This document shows, in pieces, positions 44,416-52,894 of a stretch of 64,000 bases of DNA. Location of the stretch: NCBI RefSeq assembly GCF_901447155.2, contig NZ_LR588416.1:62001-126000 (forward strand), given 5' to 3'. The position numbers and the translations under genes are program-made. This stretch comes from Peptoniphilus catoniae (lineage in GTDB: Bacteria; Bacillota; Clostridia; Tissierellales; Peptoniphilaceae). Every line of letters begins with the position of its first letter. The first letter of the stretch is position 1. The notes under the pieces were generated by a model. The model saw only the letters and a list, made by a program, of their open reading frames with translations, did no database searches and was not told the origin of the DNA.

Positions 44416-45481
44416 TATAGTTTTTAAAACCGTCAGCGTTGTTATACTTATATTTTTTCTCATGCTTCTTATTACAAATATAGCGATTAATAAGAAAAAT
44501 GAAAGTCTAACTGAAGACATAATTAACAATCTTGAAATAAGTAGTGAAAGCTCCAATATAGACAAGGAGAACACGATAGTTGTCATTAATAAAACCTATG
44601 ACAATACCATTTTCGACTTCAGAACCTACTCCTTAATAGTAATGGGTTTTGTGTCAGTTCTTGGAGGAGGTATCTTTTACCTTTGTATTAAAAAAATGCT
44701 TAACCCTGTATCAAAGCTTGCAGAGGAAATTAAAGCAGTTGATATAAATAACATATCTGAAGATCTGGAAATTATTAAACCTATAAAAGGCTCAAGTGAG
44801 GTGGAGGAGCTAAGAGTCTCCTTTAACAGCGCTTTTAGAAAAATCTATCAAGACTATAAAAGCAAAAGAGACTTCAGCGAAAGTGTAGCCCACGAGCTTA
44901 AAACTCCTCTGGCTATAATAAAGGCAAGACTTGACCTTTTTAAAAAGGATCCGCAAGATATAGAAGACTTCACCCAGTCCATGGACAAAAATCTCTCTCG
45001 CCTTGATGAAATGATTGAAAGTATTTTAATCTTAAGAGAAAACAAAACACCTAATTTAACAGAGACGGATTTTAGAAGTCTTATTGAAGAGCTTGAGCCT
45101 GACTTTATAAATATTTACGGTTCAGATATTAAAATAGATATTTTAGGAGACCTTAATATAAAAACAGACCCTCTTTTAATACAAAGAGTCATTTATAATC
45201 TTTTAGACAATGCCTTTAAGTATAGCAAAGGCAAACCCGTAAGGGTAATCTTAAGCAATGAAGAAAAAACCTTTGAGCTAATTGATCAGGGTCCCGGAGT
45301 TTCTAATAGCGATCTTGAAAATATTTTTGAAATTTTTTACCGAGCCGACAAGTCAAGGAGTAGAGACACAGGAGGTTATGGCATAGGCCTTGCCATAGTA
45401 AAAAGCATAGTTGCTAAACTCAAGGGAAGAATTGTAGCTAGAAACTTAGATAAGGGCATGTCCTTTAAAATTTATTTTTAA
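44402..45481 (+). CDS. Sensor histidine kinase
   Basis: Membrane HisKA-type kinase of 359 aa. Two membrane helices (about 8-28 and 78-98) enclose a small extracytoplasmic region of about 50 residues, so little ligand-binding domain exists. A HAMP-like region follows, then the H-box SVAHELKTPLAII, N-box NLLDNAFKYSKG, G1 DQGPGVS and G2 GGYGIGLAIVKSI. The short sensor suggests it reads membrane or redox state, or a partner protein. The downstream CXXC protein starts about 75 bp later. Confidence 0.92.
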   Translation: MKRNSIVFKTVSVVILIFFLMLLITNIAINKKNESLTEDIINNLEISSESSNIDKENTIVVINKTYDNTIFDFRTYSLIVMGFVSVLGGGIFYLCIKKMLNPVSKLAEEIKAVDINNISEDLEIIKPIKGSSEVEELRVSFNSAFRKIYQDYKSKRDFSESVAHELKTPLAIIKARLDLFKKDPQDIEDFTQSMDKNLSRLDEMIESILILRENKTPNLTETDFRSLIEELEPDFINIYGSDIKIDILGDLNIKTDPLLIQRVIYNLLDNAFKYSKGKPVRVILSNEEKTFELIDQGPGVSNSDLENIFEIFYRADKSRSRDTGGYGIGLAIVKSIVAKLKGRIVARNLDKGMSFKIYF

Positions 45482-45555
45482 ATTTATTTTAATTTATATA
45501 AATCTTTATCTAATCTTTATATCCTAAATGTTAAAATACCTAGCGAGGTGAAAAA

Positions 45556-45699
45556 ATGATGATTAAATCAAAATACATAAGGGCAAGCTTGTTTTGTCTA
45601 TCTATTTTCTTTATAGCCTATGGAGCCTACAGAGGAGAGGCCGACTCCGTTTTATCAAAGGCTATTAGAATTTGTTTGGAGTGTATAGGAATTGGATGA
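45556..45699 (+). CDS. CD1871A-family small CXXC membrane protein
   Basis: A 47-aa protein. SD GAGGTG is five bases from the ATG. One membrane helix (SLFCLSIFFIAYGAYRG) is followed by VLSKAIRICLECIGIG, whose CLEC motif near the C-terminus is the hallmark of the CD1871A family of clostridial CXXC proteins. It ends inside the start of the next gene (TTGGATGA overlap), so it is translated with the membrane ferredoxin protein. The paired Cys could be a thiol relay or a metal/cluster site; function unknown. Confidence 0.82.
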   Translation: MMIKSKYIRASLFCLSIFFIAYGAYRGEADSVLSKAIRICLECIGIG

Positions 45700-46633
45700 G
45701 AAAAAAATAAGCTTTTTTAAAAACAGAAGACTTATTCAAGGTTTTTCCACTTTGGTATCCAACATACACCTCCCAAATTTTGTAAAGGGTACCATTTATA
45801 CAGGAAAACTTAAAAAAGTTTGCTTACCCGGCCTTAACTGCTACTCCTGCCCCGGAGCGACAGGCGCTTGTCCTATAGGTGCCTTTCAAGCAGTAGTAGG
45901 TGGTAAAAATTTCAGTTTTTCTTACTACATAAGTGGAATTTTAATATTTTTAAGTCTTTTGGTGGCAAGATTGATCTGCGGATTTATTTGCCCCTTCGGG
46001 TTTTTTCAGGACCTTGTTTATAAAATCCCCTTTAAGAAATATTCCACTAAGAAACTTAAACCCTTAAGGTATATTAAATATTTAATAATGATTTTTTTAG
46101 TCTGGGGTCTTGTGGCAATTACAGCAAACAAGTCAGGTATATCCATCCCTTACTTCTGTAAGTATGTATGCCCTCAAGGTATCCTTGAAGGTGCTCTGCC
46201 TCTTTCCCTGGCAAACCCCTCAATAAAATCTGCCCTTGGTAAACTTTTCTACTTTAAGTTTAGCATTTTGGCATTAACGATTTTTTTGTCCATTATTTTT
46301 TATAGGCCCTTTTGTAAATGGATCTGCCCCCTTGGAGCTTTTTACTCCTTGTTCAATAAAATATCTCTGTATCAAATACACTTTGACAAGGAAAAGTGCA
46401 TAGCCTGTGGCAAATGCCTAAGGGCTTGTAAAATGGACGTAAATGTAATTAAAGATCAAGCTCATCCTGAATGTATAAGATGTAATGACTGTGTAAGAGC
46501 TTGCCCAACAGGAGCCCTCTTTACTTCAGTAGATAAATTAAAAAACAAATCAGAAAGGAAAATTATTAATGAAAATGAAAAAACTTCTAGCCCTTGTGCT
46601 TCTTGTAAGTCTAAGTCTACTTGCAGCATGTAA
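45692..46633 (+). CDS. NapH/CcoG-like membrane 4Fe-4S protein
   Basis: Polytopic iron-sulfur protein of 313 aa. Five or so membrane helices carry CP motifs at their ends (FICPFGFF, YVCPQGIL, WICPLGAF), and an N-terminal CYSCPGATGACP motif is present. A cytoplasmic double ferredoxin domain follows (CIACGKCLRACK, CIRCNDCVRACP), then a Cys-rich tail (CASCKSKSTC). Start TTG at 45692. The related NapH/NosR group moves electrons across the membrane. Its last 65 bp overlap the TlpA gene in another frame. Together with the CXXC protein and TlpA lipoprotein it looks like an electron path to surface thiols. Confidence 0.85.
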   Translation: MDEKKISFFKNRRLIQGFSTLVSNIHLPNFVKGTIYTGKLKKVCLPGLNCYSCPGATGACPIGAFQAVVGGKNFSFSYYISGILIFLSLLVARLICGFICPFGFFQDLVYKIPFKKYSTKKLKPLRYIKYLIMIFLVWGLVAITANKSGISIPYFCKYVCPQGILEGALPLSLANPSIKSALGKLFYFKFSILALTIFLSIIFYRPFCKWICPLGAFYSLFNKISLYQIHFDKEKCIACGKCLRACKMDVNVIKDQAHPECIRCNDCVRACPTGALFTSVDKLKNKSERKIINENEKTSSPCASCKSKSTCSM

Positions 46634-47171
46634 TAGCAACAAGGAAAATAATCAAGTAAATACTTCCGAAAACACTTCTCAAAACGCTTCTTCAACTCAA
46701 GAAGACAAGAGTCAAACTCCAAAGACCTTTCCGGCTTTTACAGCTAAGGACTTTAAAGATAATGATGTTGATGAAAGTGTTTTTAAAGACAAAAAACTCA
46801 CCCTTGTTAACTTTTGGTTTACAGGTTGCAAGCCTTGCATAGATGAAATGCCCTACCTTGGAGAATTATCCAAGAAGTTGGAAGAAAATGGTATGCAGTT
46901 AATAGGTGTTTGTGCAGATGCCGATAAGGAACCCTATCTAACAGATGCAAAAAAAATAGTTGAAGATTCAGGAACAGACTTTAGACAAATGGTCTTTAAC
47001 GGTGGAGATATTATGAATGGATTTTTAGGAAACATAATGGCATTTCCTACAACCTATATAGTAGACGGTGAAGGTAACATAATTTCAGAACCTTTAATCG
47101 GAACTCTTGATCAAGCTAACAATGCCGAAAAAATAAATTATTTTATAGAACAATATAAAAATGCAAATTAA
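46569..47171 (+). CDS. TlpA/ResA-like thioredoxin-fold lipoprotein
   Basis: Extracytoplasmic thiol-disulfide protein of 200 aa. Lipobox LLAAC (Cys at about 21) anchors it; a Ser/Asn/Thr-rich linker reaches residue 50; the redoxin domain has the active site FTGCKPCIDEMP (CXXC) and the cis-Pro segment MAFPTTYIVD. SD GAAAGGA precedes the ATG at 46569, which lies inside the preceding gene. Probably reduces disulfides or surface targets with electrons from the membrane ferredoxin protein. Confidence 0.9.
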   Translation: MKMKKLLALVLLVSLSLLAACNSNKENNQVNTSENTSQNASSTQEDKSQTPKTFPAFTAKDFKDNDVDESVFKDKKLTLVNFWFTGCKPCIDEMPYLGELSKKLEENGMQLIGVCADADKEPYLTDAKKIVEDSGTDFRQMVFNGGDIMNGFLGNIMAFPTTYIVDGEGNIISEPLIGTLDQANNAEKINYFIEQYKNAN

Positions 47172-47196
47172 AAAAGAGTCTTACGACTCTTTTTTA
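47169..47196. terminator. Bidirectional terminator between tlpA-like and SLH genes
   Basis: AAAAAAGAGTC / GACTCTTTTTT with a four-base loop. It has T-tracts on both strands between convergent genes. Confidence 0.9.
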
Positions 47197-47859
47197 ATTA
47201 TAGAGATTTTTATCTCCAAACTTGATTTTACTGTCAACTACAACTCTCTCTCCGGGAAGTCCGTATTCATCCATTAACAAAAATAAAATCTTACAAATCT
47301 CAGCTCTTGAAATTCCTTCATTTGGCCTTAAAAGAGAATCCTCCGCCCCGTTAATAACTCCAAGACTTACAAGTCCGCCTGCATAACCTCTGTTATCTTC
47401 TGTAAATAAAGACCCATCCTTAAATTTGCTGAGAACCTGAGGATTTTGCTTTAGCTTATACATATATCCAACTATTCCCATAACATCCTGTCTGGAAATA
47501 GCTGCATGAGGATTAAGCTTTCCTGTAGTCGGGGTCAGGTAACCTGCCTTTATAGCCTTTGACACATCTTCATAAAACCAATCCGTAGTCTTTACATCTG
47601 AAAAGGTAACTGCATAAGTTTTTTTCAAATTGGCCATTGAATTTATTATAGAAAAAAATTCAACTTTTGAAATATTGTTATCAGGCTTAAATTTGTTTCC
47701 ATCATATCCGGTTACAAATCCGATACTGCTCATTTGATCTATATAATCCTGTGCCCAATGTCCCACAGTGTCGGAATATTTAACTGCAAAAACCGGATTA
47801 GAGCTAAATACAAGCAGAAGAGTAAGTAGAATTAACAGCAGCTTTCTACCTTTTTTCAT
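47194..47859 (-). CDS. SLH-domain secreted protein
   Basis: A 221-aa protein with a signal peptide (1-25, ending VFA) followed almost entirely by three SLH repeats: YSDTVGHWAQDYIDQM with ISKVEFFSII, FSDVKTTDWFYEDV with ISRQDVMGIV, and GISRAEICKILF. No further functional domain, so it may act simply as a wall-bound layer component. Monocistronic, next to the end of the purine operon. Confidence 0.85.
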   Translation of the reverse strand: MKKGRKLLLILLTLLLVFSSNPVFAVKYSDTVGHWAQDYIDQMSSIGFVTGYDGNKFKPDNNISKVEFFSIINSMANLKKTYAVTFSDVKTTDWFYEDVSKAIKAGYLTPTTGKLNPHAAISRQDVMGIVGYMYKLKQNPQVLSKFKDGSLFTEDNRGYAGGLVSLGVINGAEDSLLRPNEGISRAEICKILFLLMDEYGLPGERVVVDSKIKFGDKNLYN

Positions 47860-47984
47860 TAACCCTTCACCCTTTTTCCTATGTTAAACCATTATTTAAC
47901 TGTCTATATTGTATCATGCTCCTATATGTTTATATTTTAAGTTTGTATTACATAAAAAATCCCTTTTGTAACACAAATGAAACA

Positions 47985-50900
47985 TTACTTCCTAAAGTAG
48001 TTTACGGCACCCTTAAATATATTTTGCAATTCTACATCATAGATATTTTTATAAAGGTCCTTTGCAACTCTCTCAGAGTGTCCCATTTTACCAAGAATCT
48101 TTCCGTCCTCTGATATAATGCCTTCAATATTATATTCTGATCCGTTTGGTGAAACCTTATAAACTGCCGCAACCTGTTCCTTATCTAAAAGATCCTTTAG
48201 GACTTTTTCATCTACAACAAATCTTCCTTCCCCATGAGATATTGGCAACCTATAAATTTTTTCCTCTGACAATTCACTTAACCAAGGTGAGTTTACAGTA
48301 AGAACTCTTGTATCAACAAACCTTGCTATATGTCTTTTTGCTCCATTAAGAATAAGAGTCGGTGAGTTTTCACTTAGCTCCTTAATTTCACCATAGGGTA
48401 GAAGTCCTGACTTAACTAAAGCTTGGAAGCCGTTACATATACCTATAATTAAACCGTCATTTTCATTTAAAAGTTTATTAATGGCAGCTGCTACCTTCTC
48501 TGATCTTAATACATTGGCTATAAACTTACCTGAACCGTCAGGTTCATCTCCTAAAGAGAAACCTCCCGGCAATGCCAATATTTGAGATTTTTCTATAAGA
48601 GCCGCCAATTCATCAAGGGACTTAACTATATCCTCATGGCTTTGATTTTTAAATACATAAATTTCAGCCTCTGCCCCTTGTTCCTCAAAGGCCTTCGCAG
48701 TATCCCATTCGCAGTTGGTTCCCGGAAATACAGGTATTACAACCTTAGGTCTATCTACAGGCTTGTAGGATTTCATTCTTCTCTTTTTATTCTTTTTGTT
48801 TTCTATGCCCGGATCTTTTTCTTCCTTATAAGGTTTAAACACGTCATCAAGGCTATGAAGATAATTTTCCTTTAATTCCCTTTCGTCAAGCTCAATGCCA
48901 TTTACTCTTATGCCTTCCTTAAAGCTTCCGATTTCTTTTATAAAGTCCCTGTCCTCTTTATATTCAACTACAAAGCTTCCGTATTTAGGACTGTAAAGAT
49001 CTTCAAGCTCAATATCAAAGCCTGTATTTCCAAGTGCTTGTTCATAAATTTGAACAAGAGTTGATTTGGTAACAGCAAAGGCGGAGATTACATTTTTATC
49101 TTTAATCTCTTTATTTAACCTTTCCATCTTTTCCTTCAGGTCTTTTAAATCAAGCATACCCTTGGAATTAATTTTACTTTCAATTAATCCAAGTTTGCCT
49201 TTTCCCTTAAGATCTTGTGAAACTATATTTTCAATGTCAGCTGTTGTTACTGCAAAAGAAACAAGAGTCGGTGGAACGTGAATGTCTTCAAAGCTTCCAC
49301 TCATAGAGTCCTTTCCTCCTATTGGAGGTGCTTCAAAGAACTTCGATGCTTCAAAGGCACCTAAAAGTGATTTAAGAGGTTTTGACCAAACTTCCTGAGA
49401 ATCCATTTTTTGATAAAATTCCTGGAAGGACAAACGTATTTTATCAAGAGATGCTCCTGTTGCAACAAGCTTTGCAATAGACTCTATAACTGCATAATAG
49501 CCTCCAAGATATTGAGATTCTTCACTTAAGTATGGATTAAATCCATAGGACATTAAAGAAACTGTTTTAGTATCTCCCTTTAAGCTTGGAATTTTTGCAA
49601 CCATTGCTTGAGTAGGATTGTATTGTTGATTTCCTCCAAGAGGATTTAATACTGTTGCTCTACCTACAGTTGTATCAAAAATTTCGTAAAGATTCCTTTT
49701 GGAAGTGTTATTTAAATCCTTAAGGTATTTTGCTAAATTTTTAGGATCCTTATCTGAATTATTAAGAACCTTGGCTACATCTTCAGATGTAACCTTTACC
49801 TTTTCTTTTCTATCTGCTCCGTTGGTGTTAATAAAATCGTAGGACAAGTCGCAAATTAGTTGATCTTCATAGTACATAAGCATTTTGTTATTATCTGTAA
49901 CATTTGCAACTATTCTAAGCTCAAGATTCTCTTCAAGAGCATATTTTTCAAATTCCTTATAGTCGTTCTTATCTATTACTATTGCCATTCTTTCTTGAGA
50001 TTCTGAAATTGCAATTTCCCTCGGCTTAAGTCCTGCATACTTTAAAAGCACCTTGTCAAGATAAATTTCAACTCCATCGTGCAATTCTCCTATGGCAACT
50101 GAAACTCCACCTGCTCCAAAGTCATTACACTTTTTAATCATTTTGGCAACCTTTGGATTTCTGAAAAGTCTTTGAATTTTTCTTTCTTCAGGGGCATTTC
50201 CCTTTTGTACCTGTGCAGACTCAGTAACTATTGAACTTACAGTATGGGTCTTTGAAGATCCTGTAGCTCCGCCTATTCCGTCTCTACCTGTTCTGCCTCC
50301 TAGAAGCACAACTATATCTCCGGGAGTCGGTTCAATTCTTCTTACGTTTTCTTCAGGTGCCGCTGCTATTACAGCTCCTGCTTCCATTCTTTTTGCCACA
50401 TAACCCGGGTGATAAATTTCATCTACATAACCTGTTGTAAGTCCTATTTGATTACCGTAGGATGAGTATCCCTTAGCTGCTTCCGTTGTTATTTTTCTTT
50501 GAGGAAGCTTGCCCTTTAATGTGTCCTTTATAGGTGTTTTAGGATCTGCCGATCCAGTTATTCTCATTGCCTGATATACATAGGATCTGCCGCTTAGAGG
50601 GTCTCTTATTGCTCCTCCAAGACAAGTGCTGGCTCCTCCTAGTGGTTCTATTTCAGTTGGATGGTTGTGAGTTTCGTTTTTAAACATTAATAGGTAGTCT
50701 TCAAGTTCTTCTTTGCCGTCTTTGTCAACTCTTACTTTTATCCTTACTGAGCAGGCATTGATTTCAGAGCTTATTTCTAAATCTTCAAGTTTGCCTTTTT
50801 CCCTTAGATACTTTGCTAAAATAGTGCCGAAGCTCATTAGAGATATAGGCTTTTTAATATTAAGCTCTTTTCTCATTTCAAGATAATTGTCGAAGCTTTC

Positions 50901-52886
50901 CTTAATCATTTTGTCAAGCTCAGTCAAAGGGTTAAAGTCTATGTTAAGCTCCGTATTAAAGGTTGTATGCCTACAGTGATCTGACCAGTAGGTATCAAGT
51001 ATAGCAATTTCAGTTTCGTTAGGATCTCTATTTTCGGATTTAAAATAATCTCTTACCATTAAGGCGTCTTCAAAACTCATTGCTAAAGATTGTTTATCAA
51101 TAAAATCTCTTAATTCTTTGTCATTGTAGTCGATAAAACCTTCATATACCAGATTCTCCCTGTTAACACTTTTTGTTGATGAAAGTGTTGTAGGTACATT
51201 AAGAATTGGAACTCTGTGGGAGTCTACGGGGTTTATAATGTAATTTTCTATTTTCTCAAGGTCTTCTTCCTTTACTCCCTTAAAATCATAAACTGTACTG
51301 TAAGAAACCTTTATATCCTCGTCTACAACTAAGGAGATAGTATCAAGTAAGCCTTGCTCTCTTTGGCTGAATTGACCCGGTAAATAAGCTGATGCTATAG
51401 GATTTTCAAGCTCCTTTTGAAGCTTAAGAGCATCTTCTCCTATATAAATATCATCTACCGGCCTTTCTGAAAGAATGGTGTATTTTATCTTGTCTATTAC
51501 CTCTTCGCTTGTTTCTATGTCGTATCTCTTGTATAGCTTTACAGAATCTAAATCTATACCTAGAGATGATTTTATTTCTTCAGTTAAGCCCTTAGATTCA
51601 AAATCAAATTCATCCTTCTTACATACATAGACTCTTTTTACTCCGGGGCCTATGTCCTTTCTATAATACATTCCGTCAAAATGTACTTTTTTAGCATCTT
51701 CATAAACCTGTTTAATCGCTTCATCAAAGGTATCGGCACTATAAACAAGATTAAGGACTCTACCTCCATCAGTAACAAGCTTTCCGTCTTTTAAGGCTGT
51801 CCCTGCATGATATATTTTTGATTTAATACCATCATCAAAGCTTATTTTCTTGCCCTTTTCATAGGATCCCGGATATCCTCCGGAAGCAAGTACAAGACAA
51901 AGAGTTTTCTTCTTGTTTAGCTTTAATTCTACTTCTGATAGTCTTGCTTCAGAGGTTGCTTGTAAAAGCTCCAACAAATCATTTTCTATATTTTCAAGGA
52001 TAACTTGAGTTTCAGGGTCTCCGAATCTTACATTAAATTCAAGAACGTCTATGTCCTTATCCCCTATCATCAATCCTATAAAAAGAGTACCTCTATAGTC
52101 TATTCCTTCACTTTTTAAGCCCTGAAGAACGGGATCTAAAATTTCTTTTCTTATTCTTTCAAGGAAGGGTTCAGCTTCTATATTAGGTGAGAAGGTTCCC
52201 ATACCACCGGTGTTTGGACCAAGTTCACCTGTAAAAATTTTCTTGTGGTCTCTTGAGGTAGGTAGGGCCAAAATTGTTTTTGAATCAGTAAGACTTATTA
52301 AGGACATTTCAAATCCACTTAAAAATTCCTCTATAACAACCTTGTCACAGTTAAATTTATTTTTATTTAATACTTCATCTAAAAAGTCCCTTGCTTCTTC
52401 AAAATCAGATGTAATAAATACACCCTTTCCTGCAGCAAGTCCGTCAGCTTTTATAACAGTTCTTCCCTTTTCATTAAGAAGTTTTTCAGCAAAATCAACC
52501 GCTTCCTTAAAATCTTTTGTCTCAATATAATCAGCTGTAGGAATCTTATATTTTTTAAGAAATCTTTTAGTAAAAGCCTTACTATTTTCAAATTCCGCAG
52601 CTTCTTTATTAGGTCCATAAATCTTTAGACCTTCATTTTGAAATTTATCAACTATACCACTGCAAAGAGCCGCTTCAGGTCCTACAACTGTATAGTCAAT
52701 TTTTTCTTCCTTTGCAAACTTGAGCAAGGAGTCTATGTTCTCGGCAGATATTCCTGTATCCTTGCCAAGCTTACCTGTTCCTCCATTACCTGGAGCAAAA
52801 TATAGTTGTCTTGTTGAGTCTTTTTCAAGAAGTTTAGTTCCTAAAGCGTACTCTCTACCTCCCGAACCTACTATTAATATTTTCAT
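47985..52886 (-). CDS. purDL: PurD-PurL fusion: GAR synthetase + FGAM synthase
   Basis: A single 1633-aa ORF. Residues 1 to about 414 are PurD (MKILIVGSGGREYAL, ATP-grasp ADGLAAGKGVF, EFNVRFGDPETQ, ending YYRKDIGPG). Residues about 416-1633 are a clostridial-type long PurL, with YWSDHCRHTTF, NETHNHPTEIEP, GGKDSMSG and a class I glutaminase domain from about 1378 (GICNGFQAL nucleophile, SHGEGRF). The junction (about 51644) has no stop and no usable start codon. Steps 2 and 4 of purine synthesis are thus physically joined. Last gene of purF-M-N-H-DL. Confidence 0.93.
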   Translation of the reverse strand: MKILIVGSGGREYALGTKLLEKDSTRQLYFAPGNGGTGKLGKDTGISAENIDSLLKFAKEEKIDYTVVGPEAALCSGIVDKFQNEGLKIYGPNKEAAEFENSKAFTKRFLKKYKIPTADYIETKDFKEAVDFAEKLLNEKGRTVIKADGLAAGKGVFITSDFEEARDFLDEVLNKNKFNCDKVVIEEFLSGFEMSLISLTDSKTILALPTSRDHKKIFTGELGPNTGGMGTFSPNIEAEPFLERIRKEILDPVLQGLKSEGIDYRGTLFIGLMIGDKDIDVLEFNVRFGDPETQVILENIENDLLELLQATSEARLSEVELKLNKKKTLCLVLASGGYPGSYEKGKKISFDDGIKSKIYHAGTALKDGKLVTDGGRVLNLVYSADTFDEAIKQVYEDAKKVHFDGMYYRKDIGPGVKRVYVCKKDEFDFESKGLTEEIKSSLGIDLDSVKLYKRYDIETSEEVIDKIKYTILSERPVDDIYIGEDALKLQKELENPIASAYLPGQFSQREQGLLDTISLVVDEDIKVSYSTVYDFKGVKEEDLEKIENYIINPVDSHRVPILNVPTTLSSTKSVNRENLVYEGFIDYNDKELRDFIDKQSLAMSFEDALMVRDYFKSENRDPNETEIAILDTYWSDHCRHTTFNTELNIDFNPLTELDKMIKESFDNYLEMRKELNIKKPISLMSFGTILAKYLREKGKLEDLEISSEINACSVRIKVRVDKDGKEELEDYLLMFKNETHNHPTEIEPLGGASTCLGGAIRDPLSGRSYVYQAMRITGSADPKTPIKDTLKGKLPQRKITTEAAKGYSSYGNQIGLTTGYVDEIYHPGYVAKRMEAGAVIAAAPEENVRRIEPTPGDIVVLLGGRTGRDGIGGATGSSKTHTVSSIVTESAQVQKGNAPEERKIQRLFRNPKVAKMIKKCNDFGAGGVSVAIGELHDGVEIYLDKVLLKYAGLKPREIAISESQERMAIVIDKNDYKEFEKYALEENLELRIVANVTDNNKMLMYYEDQLICDLSYDFINTNGADRKEKVKVTSEDVAKVLNNSDKDPKNLAKYLKDLNNTSKRNLYEIFDTTVGRATVLNPLGGNQQYNPTQAMVAKIPSLKGDTKTVSLMSYGFNPYLSEESQYLGGYYAVIESIAKLVATGASLDKIRLSFQEFYQKMDSQEVWSKPLKSLLGAFEASKFFEAPPIGGKDSMSGSFEDIHVPPTLVSFAVTTADIENIVSQDLKGKGKLGLIESKINSKGMLDLKDLKEKMERLNKEIKDKNVISAFAVTKSTLVQIYEQALGNTGFDIELEDLYSPKYGSFVVEYKEDRDFIKEIGSFKEGIRVNGIELDERELKENYLHSLDDVFKPYKEEKDPGIENKKNKKRRMKSYKPVDRPKVVIPVFPGTNCEWDTAKAFEEQGAEAEIYVFKNQSHEDIVKSLDELAALIEKSQILALPGGFSLGDEPDGSGKFIANVLRSEKVAAAINKLLNENDGLIIGICNGFQALVKSGLLPYGEIKELSENSPTLILNGAKRHIARFVDTRVLTVNSPWLSELSEEKIYRLPISHGEGRFVVDEKVLKDLLDKEQVAAVYKVSPNGSEYNIEGIISEDGKILGKMGHSERVAKDLYKNIYDVELQNIFKGAVNYFRK

Positions 52887-52894
52887 GGCTCCTC

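Noticed and set aside
51600-51700. PurD and PurL as two separate genes
   Set aside because: No stop codon and no ATG, GTG or TTG with an RBS at the PurL N-terminus in this sequence; the frame is continuous.
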